Positions 1-7,595 are shown, numbered from the stretch's first letter. The stretch is 9,045 bases of DNA from Clostridiales bacterium (GCA_018370615.1 JAGZAC010000068.1:1-9045); one strand, 5' to 3'. The notes: a model not told the origin generated them from the sequence alone. Program-made: numbers and translations.

Positions 1-50
1 GCAGTGTCTATGTTAATATGGTGCGGGACTTGGTATCGGCTGGGTTTTAA
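1..50 (+). CDS. 3' end of an unidentified plus-strand gene
   Basis: Reading from base 3, the sequence encodes SVYVNMVRDLVSAGF and then a TAA stop at 48-50. This is followed after seven bases by a strong hairpin terminator. A stop codon placed just before a bidirectional terminator is what the end of a convergent gene looks like, and the residues read like an ordinary amphipathic C-terminal helix. Only 15 residues are visible, so the product cannot be recognised. Another frame (from base 1) is also open but runs through the terminator into the rubrerythrin gene on the other strand, so I prefer this one. Confidence 0.5.
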   Translation, partial: SVYVNMVRDLVSAGF

Positions 51-57
51 GAAAAGG

Positions 58-84
58 AAAAAGGACGGCATGGCCGTCCTTTTT
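58..84. terminator. bidirectional rho-independent terminator
   Basis: A perfect inverted repeat has left arm AAAAAGGACGGC (58-69), loop ATG (70-72) and right arm GCCGTCCTTTTT (73-84). With A runs on the left and T runs on the right it works in both directions. It closes the plus-strand gene ending at 50 and the minus-strand rubrerythrin gene, whose stop lies two bases away at 86-88. Confidence 0.9.
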
Positions 85-85
85 C

Positions 86-679
86 TTATTTTTCATAGGG
101 AGAGAGCTCTATGCGTATAAAATACCCTCGGTCGTGTTGGCAGACGGGACACTGGTTCGGCGCTTCCTTCCCGGTGTAAACATGGCCGCAGTTGAGGCAG
201 ATCCACCCGGTTTCCACCTCGGAGACAAACAGCTTTTGCTGCTCCAGCAAATCGGCGAATCTGCCGAACCGGTCGCCGTGTACTTTTTCAATTGCTGCAA
301 TCATATGAAAGGAAGCCGCTATTTCCGCAAAGCCCTCTTCCTTTGCTGTATCGCCGAAGCGCTTATACTCTACATCGTGCTCCTGGTATTCATTGTGCTG
401 TGCCATGCGCAGCAGCTTCAGGGTGGAGTCGGCTAAATCAATGGGATAGCCCGCATTGTCTATGGAAATGGTCTCTCCCGCCATACACCGCAGATGGTTG
501 TAGAAAATCTCCGCATGCTCCTTTTCCTGCCCTGCTGTATACAGGAAAACGCCTTCAATCAGCTGTAGTCCTTCCTTTTTTGCCTGAGACGCAGCAAAGG
601 TATATCTGTTTCTCGCCTGGCTCTCTCCGGCAAACGCCCGCATAAGGTTGGTTTTTGTTTCACTTGTCTTAAAATCCAT
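86..679 (-). CDS. rbr: rubrerythrin
   Basis: Cytoplasmic non-haem iron protein that reduces hydrogen peroxide in anaerobes, taking electrons from NAD(P)H through rubredoxin-type carriers. The 197 residues match the usual family length. Residues 1-145 form the ferritin-like four-helix domain, with di-iron ligand candidates E19, the E52xxH55 pair, E97 and the E131xxH134 pair. Residues 155-195 form the rubredoxin-like FeS4 domain, with cysteine pairs C161/C164 and C177/C180. The two-domain order is that of classical rubrerythrin, not the reversed form. The ATG start at 677-679 has a full AGGAGG site about five bases upstream. It lies between its own terminator (58-84) and that of the upstream hydrolase (748-778), so it is probably transcribed alone from within 691-747, although I see no convincing -35/-10 pair there. 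Nothing about it looks damaged. Confidence 0.97.
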   Translation of the reverse strand: MDFKTSETKTNLMRAFAGESQARNRYTFAASQAKKEGLQLIEGVFLYTAGQEKEHAEIFYNHLRCMAGETISIDNAGYPIDLADSTLKLLRMAQHNEYQEHDVEYKRFGDTAKEEGFAEIAASFHMIAAIEKVHGDRFGRFADLLEQQKLFVSEVETGWICLNCGHVYTGKEAPNQCPVCQHDRGYFIRIELSPYEK

Positions 680-747
680 AATAGCCTCCTAAAAACATTG
701 GTTGCTATATTCTTTGCCAGAAATTTGCAGTTCATGCGGGAAAAATA

Positions 748-778
748 AAAAAGCTGCGGCACTTCGCCGCAGCTTTTT
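748..778 (-). terminator. rho-independent terminator of the amidohydrolase gene
   Basis: AAAAAGCTGCGGC (748-760) and GCCGCAGCTTTTT (766-778) form a perfect stem around a five-base loop. The hydrolase stop codon (777-779) sits inside the base of the stem. On the minus strand the hairpin runs into TTTTTTATTTTT, a good release tract. The T run on the other arm would allow some activity in the plus direction too. Confidence 0.88.
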
Positions 779-1598
779 ATCCAACATGGAAAAATCGCTT
801 GAAGTTTTCCAAAAAGATTTGATCGTTTACCGTGTCCGGTAGGGAAAGATTCAAAAATCGCTGTATCTCGTCCTCATGGGTCCACATGGGAAAGTCTGTG
901 CCGAACATCATACGCTCCGGCCCAAAGGTGTAGATCATATCCACTGCCTGTTCCTTTTCCAAAAAGGCAAGGCTGCTGGAAGTATCAAAGTACAAGTTTT
1001 CTCCGGCATCGGCAAGACACTCTTTCGCTTCCTTCCATCGCTGGTATCCGCCGAAGTGGGCCCCGATGCATTTCAACTTGGGATATTTTTCCAAAACCCT
1101 GGCAAGGCGTTTGGGGGCAGAAAAGTCGTATCGGTCGTCACCCATGTGGAACAACACACACATGTCCAGCTCACACAGCATCCCGTAAATCGGCATGAGC
1201 TTCGGATCGTCGATGTTGCACCGCTGAAAATCAGAGTGGAGCTTGATTCCCCGCAGTCCAGAGGCTTTTACAGTTTCCAAAAGCTTGTCCGGATTCTCCA
1301 CGTCCTGGTGATAAGCGCCGAGTCCGACAAATTGCGGATACTTCTTGCATTCATCCGCAATGAAAGATGTGATGGAGGCTGCCTGTTCCGGCTTGGTGGC
1401 AACAGAGCATACCAGGTAGTACTGGGTGCCGATCTTTTCTCCCGATGCAAGGAGGTCCTCCGCTGTGCCGCCGCCGGTCATGGGAATGTGGTAAAAGTCT
1501 CCTACGGCGTGAACGGCTTTATCTGCGATTTTTTCCGGATATATATGGGTATGCGCGTCTGCAATCTGCAGTGCGCGTCCGTTGTGTATGTATTTCAT
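777..1598 (-). CDS. amidohydrolase-2 family TIM-barrel metal-dependent hydrolase
   Basis: A 273-residue soluble protein of the amidohydrolase-2 group (the family of decarboxylases such as ACMSD and related hydrolases). Visible metal and active-site candidates are H16 and H18 in DAHTHIYP near the N terminus, H121 in the IKLH strand, H151 in FHMGD, H181 in GAHFGG and D235 in FGTDFPMW. These fall in the order expected around the barrel, so the enzyme should be active. The substrate cannot be told from sequence; members act on carboxylates, lactones and C-N bonds. The ATG start has AAGGAG at 1607-1612 at good spacing. It has its own near-consensus promoter (1627-1656) and its own terminator, so it is a single-gene unit and not part of the phosphate cluster upstream. 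Confidence 0.9.
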   Translation of the reverse strand: MKYIHNGRALQIADAHTHIYPEKIADKAVHAVGDFYHIPMTGGGTAEDLLASGEKIGTQYYLVCSVATKPEQAASITSFIADECKKYPQFVGLGAYHQDVENPDKLLETVKASGLRGIKLHSDFQRCNIDDPKLMPIYGMLCELDMCVLFHMGDDRYDFSAPKRLARVLEKYPKLKCIGAHFGGYQRWKEAKECLADAGENLYFDTSSSLAFLEKEQAVDMIYTFGPERMMFGTDFPMWTHEDEIQRFLNLSLPDTVNDQIFLENFKRFFHVG

Positions 1599-1626
1599 GG
1601 GGTTTCTCCTTTGCCTTAGTGTGTTT

Positions 1627-1656
1627 ATTATAAACCCGGGGCAGAAAGAAAGTCAA
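1627..1656 (-). promoter_or_regulatory. sigma-A promoter of the amidohydrolase gene
   Basis: On the minus strand TTGACT (1656-1651) is followed by an 18-base spacer and a perfect TATAAT (1632-1627). Transcription should start near 1620, about 20 bases before the start codon, leaving room only for the ribosome binding site. No obvious operator was seen. Confidence 0.8.
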
Positions 1657-1704
1657 TGGACACCTTCGACAAAGTAAGCGAATACGCAGACAATAATTCT
1701 TATA

Positions 1705-1738
1705 AAATAAGCTGCAGCCCACTGGCTGCAGCTTATTT
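1705..1738 (-). terminator. rho-independent terminator closing the pst-pho cluster
   Basis: A 15-bp perfect stem, AAATAAGCTGCAGCC (1705-1719) with its complement at 1724-1738, encloses a four-base CACT loop. It begins 10 bases after the phoR stop. On the minus strand it leads into TTATTTTATAAG, a moderate T-rich tail. The stem could also act on plus-strand transcription, but no plus-strand gene ends here. Confidence 0.85.
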
Positions 1739-1748
1739 GGCATATGAT

Positions 1749-3434
1749 TCACTCCATTTTTGGTAGTGTAATCCGGAAAGTAGTACCGATACCCGGATGG
1801 CTTTCCAGGGAAATTGTACCGTCATAGCTTTTCACGATGTGCTTGACGATGGAAAGCCCAAGCCCGGTTCCCTTGACAGCTTTGCCGTTTCCGGAGCGGT
1901 AGAAGCGTTCAAAGATTCTGCCCTGTTCCTCCGCGGCGATGCCGATTCCCGTATCCTGCACCTGAATCACCGCATTTGTGCCTTCTGTAAAGGTCTTTAC
2001 TTCTACACTGCCGCCGGGGTTGTTATATTTTATCGCATTGTCGATGAGATTGGAAAGAAGATCCCAGATGCGCCGGTTGTTTGCAAACACAAAAGCGTCA
2101 TCCCCCTGGAAGTGCAGGTGAATATCGCCGGCTTTCGCCTGAGGCTCTGCGTTGGCTACCACTTCGGCAGCAATGTCAGCGATGTTGACTTTTTCGGAGA
2201 AGTCCTCGGTAGCACCGGATTCCAGCCGGGAGATTGTCAGGATATCTCCGATCAGCTGACTCATGCGCACGGTTTCTGAATGGATGCGTTTGTAAATTTG
2301 CTCCAGATGTTCGAGAGGCAGCGTCCCGCTTTCCAGCATTTCGGACAGCCCCATCAGCGTGGTGATGGGTGTTTTCAGCTCGTGAGATGCATTGGTGAAG
2401 AAATCGCTCCGCTGCTTTTCAGACAGGCGCTGGGCACTTACATCTACCAGCAGAATGGTAGCGCCGTTTTTACTGGAATCTACATATTTGCCTTTGGTAG
2501 GAGAAACATGCACGGAATAGACAGCGTTGTCTGTTTCCATATCGAACGTTGTGCTTTCATCTTGCAGGATGGCCCGGTCTGCCGCTTCGAGAAATTCCCG
2601 CTGCCTTGTCAGCTCCATAAGATTGCCGTGGGTAAAGTCCGGCTTTGCATGGAGGATAGACTGGGCGCTTTTATTCATTAGTGAAATATTTTTCTGGTCA
2701 TCCAGCAGGATAAAGCCCTCCTCGATATTGGACAGTATATAGTGATTTTTCTCATCTTGTATTTGATTTTCCGCTTCTGTTTCTTTAATTTTATGGAGCA
2801 AGTCCTGGATTCTGCGGGTGATTTTTTCAATTTCGTAATAGCCGTTCTGAGAGGAAATTTGGTCATATTCGCCCAGGGACAGCTGCTGCGCAAAGGATTC
2901 CAGAGGCTGGGTGATTTTTTTTGCAAATCGGAACGCAAAAAGAATACAGATCAACGCGGCGACGGCAAACGCAATGAAAAATACAGGCAACTGATCGATT
3001 AGTCCGCTCCAGAACCCTCCGTAAGGAAGTGCCACACGCAGAATATTGCCGTCCTCCATTTTGGTAGCCGCATACATAAAATGGCTGCCCAGGGTATCTG
3101 AGGCGCGGCTGTCTGTAGAAACATACCCTTCACGGGCATTCTGAATTTCCCGGCGGTCAGCATGATTTTCCATGGCGGCGTCTGTATCGGAATCCTGCAG
3201 AACATCGCCTTCGGAATCGATAATTGTTACGCGGGTGCCGCTCAAAACCTCTGACAGATAATCTGCATCTGGATGCTCGTCATACTGATATGTGAGAGAC
3301 TGACACAGCATAGATGCATCCTCACGCACCTGCCGTTCTTCTCCCGCGGCGGCAAACAGGGCAGAGACGGTGCCGCTGATAAGTGCAGTTAGAAGAATGA
3401 TCCATAAAAACCGGATGTAAATCGCCCTTTTCAT
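1749..3434 (-). CDS. phoR: phosphate-type sensor histidine kinase (PhoR family)
   Basis: A 561-residue membrane kinase that should autophosphorylate under phosphate limitation and pass the phosphate to the adjacent regulator. Domain order: transmembrane helix about 7-29; extracytoplasmic PAS/Cache-like sensor about 31-147; second transmembrane helix about 148-170; HAMP about 171-222; cytoplasmic PAS about 228-335; HisKA with phospho-acceptor H351 in NASHELKTP; HATPase with N-box N462 to N471, G1 box DTGIGI (494-499), F-box FERFYR and G2 box GTGLGL (522-527). All catalytic boxes are present. The ATG start follows a modest purine-rich site, 40 bases after the regulator gene, so the two are co-transcribed. 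The PhoR name rests on domain layout plus position in a pst cluster; the related WalK kinases share this layout. Confidence 0.93.
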   Translation of the reverse strand: MKRAIYIRFLWIILLTALISGTVSALFAAAGEERQVREDASMLCQSLTYQYDEHPDADYLSEVLSGTRVTIIDSEGDVLQDSDTDAAMENHADRREIQNAREGYVSTDSRASDTLGSHFMYAATKMEDGNILRVALPYGGFWSGLIDQLPVFFIAFAVAALICILFAFRFAKKITQPLESFAQQLSLGEYDQISSQNGYYEIEKITRRIQDLLHKIKETEAENQIQDEKNHYILSNIEEGFILLDDQKNISLMNKSAQSILHAKPDFTHGNLMELTRQREFLEAADRAILQDESTTFDMETDNAVYSVHVSPTKGKYVDSSKNGATILLVDVSAQRLSEKQRSDFFTNASHELKTPITTLMGLSEMLESGTLPLEHLEQIYKRIHSETVRMSQLIGDILTISRLESGATEDFSEKVNIADIAAEVVANAEPQAKAGDIHLHFQGDDAFVFANNRRIWDLLSNLIDNAIKYNNPGGSVEVKTFTEGTNAVIQVQDTGIGIAAEEQGRIFERFYRSGNGKAVKGTGLGLSIVKHIVKSYDGTISLESHPGIGTTFRITLPKME

Positions 3435-3474
3435 AAAAGAGCCCTACCTTTCCTTACAATTGTGTCCTGTGGAT

Positions 3475-4167
3475 TTACGGAGCCTTTATTTCCTGAAACC
3501 GATATCCCACATTTCGAACTGTGTGAATGTACCGAGGATTTTCCGGTGTATCGTGCAGCTTATGGCGCAGAGACCGGATATGAGTATCCAGCGTTCTGGT
3601 TTCTCCCAAAAAGTCGTATCCCCATATGCTGTCCAGCAGCTCTTCCCGGGGGACCACCCGATTTTTATTTCGTATCAGTAGGGACAGCAGCTCAAATTCC
3701 TTATATGTGAGTTCTATCGGTTCTCCATGTAAAAATACTTCTCTTGTTGCACAGTTGATGGAAATTTCGCCTTCCGTAATGATTGTTTCCTGTTTTGTAC
3801 TGCGGCGAAGGAGCGCCCGCACTCTGGCGGATAGTTCCATAATTCCAAAGGGTTTGGCAAGATAATCGTCCGCCCCCGCGTCCAGCCCCTTCACCTTATC
3901 CATTTCCGTATCCTTGGCTGTCAGGAACAATATCGGCGTGCGTGCCGTCTGGCTGCGTGCACGCAGCTGCTGTACAGCGGCAATCCCATCTATGCCCGGC
4001 AGCATAATATCGAATATAAACAGATCCGGTGTTTCCTTTTCTGCTGCGGCCAGAGTGTCTTCCGCCGCTGCAAAGGCGGTGACTTTGTAAGACAGACTTT
4101 CCAGGGCAATCTGAATCATTTCTCGGATTCCGTCATCGTCTTCTGTTACATAAATCCACTGTGCCAC
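3475..4167 (-). CDS. phoB: PhoB/PhoP-type response regulator (OmpR family)
   Basis: A 230-residue two-domain DNA-binding regulator. The receiver domain (about 3-120) has the acidic pair D10/D11, phosphorylation site D53 in FDIMLPG, T83 and K105. The winged-helix effector domain (about 130-227) carries the usual TYKEFELL and GYDF/TRTLDTHI signatures, ending in VRNVGYRF. The start is a GTG at 4165-4167 with TAAGGAGG nine bases upstream; the TAA in that site is the phoU stop, so the genes are only 14 bases apart and probably translationally linked. Its likely target is the TTTACA direct repeat upstream of pstS. In Firmicutes this protein is usually called PhoP, in Proteobacteria PhoB. Confidence 0.94.
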   Translation of the reverse strand: MAQWIYVTEDDDGIREMIQIALESLSYKVTAFAAAEDTLAAAEKETPDLFIFDIMLPGIDGIAAVQQLRARSQTARTPILFLTAKDTEMDKVKGLDAGADDYLAKPFGIMELSARVRALLRRSTKQETIITEGEISINCATREVFLHGEPIELTYKEFELLSLLIRNKNRVVPREELLDSIWGYDFLGETRTLDTHIRSLRHKLHDTPENPRYIHTVRNVGYRFQEIKAP

Positions 4168-4181
4168 CTGTCAGGGCCTCC

Positions 4182-4844
4182 TTACATAATTTTTTTATCC
4201 TTATGAATACCGGTTTCAGAGAAAAGGACCCATTCGCATATATTGACGGCATGATCAGCAATTCTTTCCAGATACTTTGCGATCATCAGAAAATCAATGG
4301 CATTGTCGCTGTTGTCCCGGTTCTGACGCAGGGTTTCGCAGAGCTCATCCTTTACCTTGCAGAACAGGGCGTCTACTATATCGTCCTGTGCGATGACCTG
4401 TTCGGCCAGGGCCAGGTCGCTGCGTACAAAGGAGTCAATAGATTTGTGCACCATTTCCACGGATTCTTTTGCCATATTGGGAATATGTCGCACCATTTCC
4501 GTTATATGGTCTCCTTGGATCATGAGAGACAGCTCGGCAATATCCGCGGCATTGTCGGCGATGCGCTCCAAATCTGTAATCATTTTCAGTGCACAGGTGA
4601 TTCTACGCAGATCGCCTGCTACCGGCTGCTGCCGCAGGATCAGAGAGAGACACACAGTCTCGATCTGCTTTTCCATATCGTCGATTTGATGATCTCCCTG
4701 CATAACTTCTTTTGCCAGTGCGTTGTCCCGCAGGGAAAAAGCGCGCACAGACTGTTCGATGGCTTCTTCTGCCATGCTTCCCATTTTGATCAGATCCATG
4801 TGCAGCCGTTCCAGCTCTTTGTCAAAAGAATTTCTTGCGTTCAA
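4182..4844 (-). CDS. phoU: phosphate signalling protein PhoU
   Basis: A 220-residue all-helical cytoplasmic protein made of two tandem PhoU repeats. Each repeat carries the metal-cluster motif: DLERIADNAADI (91-102) in the first and YLERIADHAVNI (191-202) in the second. PhoU links the transport state of Pst to the PhoR kinase, repressing the Pho response when phosphate is plentiful. The start is a TTG at 4842-4844, chosen because AAGGAGG lies nine bases upstream (4854-4860) and homologous sequence begins here. It can be read from the pst transcript but also has its own promoter within the end of pstB (4873-4901). Intact. Confidence 0.95.
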   Translation of the reverse strand: MNARNSFDKELERLHMDLIKMGSMAEEAIEQSVRAFSLRDNALAKEVMQGDHQIDDMEKQIETVCLSLILRQQPVAGDLRRITCALKMITDLERIADNAADIAELSLMIQGDHITEMVRHIPNMAKESVEMVHKSIDSFVRSDLALAEQVIAQDDIVDALFCKVKDELCETLRQNRDNSDNAIDFLMIAKYLERIADHAVNICEWVLFSETGIHKDKKIM

Positions 4845-4872
4845 TGTGTAATGCCTCCTTTGATATATAACT

Positions 4873-4901
4873 AGTATACAACAAAATAAAAGAATTGTCT
4901 A
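4873..4901 (-). promoter_or_regulatory. internal promoter for phoU-phoB-phoR
   Basis: On the minus strand TAGACA (4901-4896, five of six matches to TTGACA) is followed by exactly 17 bases and TATACT (4878-4873). The -35 hexamer contains the pstB stop codon TAG. Transcription should start near 4866, just ahead of the phoU ribosome binding site. No TTTACA repeat was found near it, so it is probably not itself Pho-activated. Inferred from sequence only. Confidence 0.6.
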
Positions 4902-5654
4902 TCCAAATCGTCCAGTAATATAATCTTCAGTACGTTTATCCTTGGGCATGGAGAATATTTGCGGGGTTTCTCCGTATTCTACCAGCTCTCCCAGCAGGAA
5001 GAATGCCGTATAATCTGATATGCGCGCCGCCTGCTGCATGTTGTGCGTTACAATCACGACGGTATAGTTCTTTTTCAGCTCGCTCATCAGCTCTTCAATT
5101 TTCATCGTGGAGATAGGGTCCAACGCACTGGTGGGTTCATCCATCAGTATGACATCTGGTTGTACAGCAAGAGTACGGGCGATGCACAGACGCTGCTGCT
5201 GACCACCGGAGAGGGAGAGGGCGGATTTCTTCAGGCGGTCCTTTACTTCATCCCATATGGCGGCGCCCCGCAGGCTTTTCTCTACAATTTCATCTACGAC
5301 AATTCGCTTTTTTATCCCATGGATCCGCAGACCGTATGCCACGTTGTCATAAATACTCATGGGAAAGGGATTGGGACTTTGAAATACCATACCTACTTTC
5401 TTGCGAAGCTGGGTTACGTCTACTGCGTTTTGATATACTTCTTCATCGTCCAGCAGTACGTTTCCGGTGACTTTTACTCCCGGAATTGTGTCGTTCATTC
5501 GATTGATCGTTTTGAGAAAGGTGCTTTTCCCGCAGCCAGAGGGGCCGATCAGTCCTGTGACGCAGTGCTCTTTAATTTCTATGGACACGTTTTTCAGCGC
5601 GTGATGTGCGCCGTAGTACAGATTTAAATCCTTTGTTATAATTTTATTTGCCAT
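4899..5654 (-). CDS. pstB: phosphate ABC transporter ATP-binding protein PstB
   Basis: A 251-residue ABC ATPase that powers phosphate import with the PstC/PstA channel on the inner face of the membrane. Walker A is GPSGCGKST (37-45), the Q-loop glutamine is Q92 in the PstB-typical FQSPNPFP, the signature is LSGGQQQR (148-155), Walker B is VILMDEP with catalytic E173, the D-loop is SALDP, and the switch histidine is H204. The INRMND stretch after Walker A and the C-terminal EDYITGRFG are typical of PstB. The ATG start lies 38 bases after pstA. The gene is intact and of normal length. Confidence 0.97.
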   Translation of the reverse strand: MANKIITKDLNLYYGAHHALKNVSIEIKEHCVTGLIGPSGCGKSTFLKTINRMNDTIPGVKVTGNVLLDDEEVYQNAVDVTQLRKKVGMVFQSPNPFPMSIYDNVAYGLRIHGIKKRIVVDEIVEKSLRGAAIWDEVKDRLKKSALSLSGGQQQRLCIARTLAVQPDVILMDEPTSALDPISTMKIEELMSELKKNYTVVIVTHNMQQAARISDYTAFFLLGELVEYGETPQIFSMPKDKRTEDYITGRFG

Positions 5655-5692
5655 ATTTTATGCCTATGCCTTTCTTTCAATATTGCGGCGCA

Positions 5693-6574
5693 TCAGTTTT
5701 CTGTCTTTTGGGTACCTAGCTTCTTATTGATCAGCTTTACCAGAATGTTCAGCAGGACGGATATTGCCAGCAGAACGACCGCGATAGAAAATCCAACGCC
5801 GTTTTCTCCTCTGGAGTAGGCGTAGCGGTACAATTCTACGGAAAGAGTTGCACCGGAGCTCATAATTTGCTGGAAGAAGTTTCCTCGGGGCATATACATA
5901 GCAGAGCCTCCGGCCACCAGGATCAGCGCTGCCGATTCGCCGACAATGCGGCCGACGGCGAGAATAACTGCAGTGATAATCCCTCTAGAGGCGCTGGGGA
6001 GAAGAACCGTATGGATCATATACCATTTGGTGGCACCGATGCCCATGGCAGCTTCTCTGTAGGAATTGGGAACAGCCTTCAGGGCTTCACCGGTAGTACG
6101 GATAATGGTAGGCAGCACAATGATGGTCAGTGTCAGCGCGCCGGACAGAAGAGATACCTTCAGGTTCAGCAGCGTGCAGAAAAATACATATCCGAACACA
6201 CCAAAAATAATGGAAGGAATTCCCGAAAGGGTTTCGGTTGTAAATTCAATGATGCGGATCAGCCGCTTATTTTTGGCGTATTCGCACAGGTAGATGGCGC
6301 CGCCGACGCCTATGGGGACGGCAAAGAGAATGGCCAGAAGAATCATATAGCCGGTGTTGATAATGCTGGGCAGAATGCCGATGGTTTGCTCAATGGGATT
6401 GGGAGCAGTGGTGAGAAATTCCCAGGTGAGTCCCGGTATTCCGTTATATAAAATATAGACCACAAATAAAAGGACCATGGCGAACACCAGAAATGCAAAG
6501 AAAAAGATGAAAAAGTAGGCCAGCTTATCCATCGGGCGCCTGCGTTTTTCTGTGATGCTTTTTTTCTCACTCAT
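5693..6574 (-). CDS. pstA: phosphate ABC transporter permease PstA
   Basis: A 293-residue membrane permease, one half of the phosphate channel. About six hydrophobic segments are visible (roughly 20-42, 70-97, 118-137, 144-160, 196-222 and 262-283). The ABC-coupling EAA loop is EAAMGIGATKWYMIHTVLLP (174-193), where PstB docks. The family motifs GIPSIIFGVFG and VGRIVGESAAL are present. The ATG overlaps the pstC stop as ATGA, so translation is coupled to that of pstC; the frameshift in pstC could therefore lower PstA output. The gene itself is intact. Confidence 0.96.
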   Translation of the reverse strand: MSEKKSITEKRRRPMDKLAYFFIFFFAFLVFAMVLLFVVYILYNGIPGLTWEFLTTAPNPIEQTIGILPSIINTGYMILLAILFAVPIGVGGAIYLCEYAKNKRLIRIIEFTTETLSGIPSIIFGVFGYVFFCTLLNLKVSLLSGALTLTIIVLPTIIRTTGEALKAVPNSYREAAMGIGATKWYMIHTVLLPSASRGIITAVILAVGRIVGESAALILVAGGSAMYMPRGNFFQQIMSSGATLSVELYRYAYSRGENGVGFSIAVVLLAISVLLNILVKLINKKLGTQKTEN

Positions 6575-7469
6575 GCCTTATTGCCCCCTTTTTTCAGAAT
6601 GATGTTCAGTACAATGTTGATAATCATAATAAAGACAAACAGCACGAGACCGATTCCGTACAAAGCTTCCCGGTGAAGTCCGGAGGAGTAGGCCCATTCT
6701 AGGGAAATGCCCACGGTCAGCAGACGTACAGGCCCCAGCAGTGTAGGCATAACTGCTGCATTTCCGGCGACCATCATAACGGCCATGGTCTCACCGATGG
6801 CACGGCCTACTCCAAGTACAATGCCTGCCACAATGCCGCTTTTGGCTGCAGGAAGTATTACCCTGAATATGCTTTGAATTTTGGAGGATCCCAAGGCGAG
6901 GGAAGCATCGTTATAGGTTTTTGGCACGGACTGGATAGAAGATGCAGACACGCTAATAATCGTTGGCAGAATCATAATCACCAAAACGATGGTGGCGGAA
7001 AGAAGGGAACCGCTTTGGGGAAGTGACAGCATATTTTGCAGCTTGAAGATCATTGGTGCTACCAGCATAGCTCCAAAAGACCATAGACTACAGAGGGAAT
7101 AGACGCCAGCAGTTCAACAATGAACAGAAATACACTTCCGGTTTTTTTGCCGGCCATATGTGTCAAAAAAATGGCTGCTCCAATACCGATAGGTACGGCA
7201 ATCAAAATTGCCAGGGCAGTTGCGACAATTGAAGAGAGAATAAAGGGAAGAATCCCAAACTGTCCTGCTTCAGGATTCCAGATTTGGCCCAACAAAAATT
7301 TAAAAACACCGATTTTGGCAATGGCCGGTCCGCCGGAGGCGATCATATATATGGAGATAAAGAGCACGGCAATCACTGCCAGCAGGCCGCAGACAATAAA
7401 TAGGACGTGCATCGCAAGTTCTACGGCAGACTTGGTTTTTGCACTGCGCAGGATAGAGTGTTCCTTCAA
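6571..7469 (-). pseudogene. pstC: phosphate ABC transporter permease PstC, frameshifted
   Basis: The other half of the phosphate channel, broken as written. The 5' part (7469 to 7059) encodes residues 1-131 of a normal PstC up to IPSVVYGL, then goes out of frame and stops. The 3' part continues the family sequence in another frame from SFGAMLVAPM and includes the EAA loop (DASLALGSSKIQSIF) and GVGRAIGETMA. One extra T in the four-T run (minus strand, 7078-7075) gives SVVYGLFGAMLVAP, the canonical family sequence, and a full 299-residue protein. No residues seem to be missing otherwise. The start is a TTG with GAAGGGG seven bases upstream. The 3' part has an internal ATG at 7066-7068 preceded by GGAG, so a separately translated second half is conceivable. 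It could be a true mutation or a homopolymer sequencing error. Confidence 0.88.
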
Positions 7470-7507
7470 AAATAACCCCTTCTTTCTAATTGATTTGAAA
7501 ATGACGC

Positions 7508-7542
7508 CTCGCGAAGAATATTTTCGCAGCGCATCTCGCGAA
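7508..7542. repeat. CTCGCGAA direct repeat with small hairpin in pst leader
   Basis: CTCGCGAA occurs at 7508-7515 and 7535-7542, each containing the palindrome TCGCGA. Between them GCGAA (7511-7515) can pair with TTCGC (7523-7527) around a seven-base loop. This lies in the untranslated stretch between the pstS terminator and the pstC start on the minus strand, so it could fold in the pstCAB messenger RNA. Function unknown; it may help stabilise the downstream RNA or be chance. Confidence 0.45.
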
Positions 7543-7583
7543 AAAAGGGCAGGAAGGGAAGGCAGCTGCCTTCCGTCCCTGCC
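7541..7583 (-). terminator. terminator/attenuator between pstS and pstC
   Basis: On the minus strand a long hairpin starts 12 bases after the pstS stop. The outer stem pairs 7548-7553 with 7578-7583 (six bp), then a small internal mismatch, then the inner stem pairs 7557-7563 with 7568-7574 around an AGCT loop. It is followed by six T residues (7546-7541). This is a good intrinsic terminator. Placed inside the operon, it should let most transcripts end after pstS and only some continue into pstCAB, the usual way to make excess binding protein. Confidence 0.82.
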
Positions 7584-7595
7584 GAAAAGTATTTT

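Noticed and set aside
876..1619. Long plus-strand open frame of 247 codons opposite the amidohydrolase
   Set aside because: It is antisense to a gene with clear family motifs, has no recognisable domain and no good ribosome binding site; it is a codon-bias shadow.
4161..4874. Plus-strand open frame of 237 codons opposite phoU
   Set aside because: Antisense to phoU, whose two ERIAD repeats are unambiguous; the frame has no family features and runs through the phoU promoter.
7059..7080. Programmed -1 ribosomal frameshift in pstC
   Set aside because: The shift direction fits, but the site reads T CTT TTG, which is not a canonical slippery heptamer, and PstC is not known to use frameshifting. 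A lost T is simpler.
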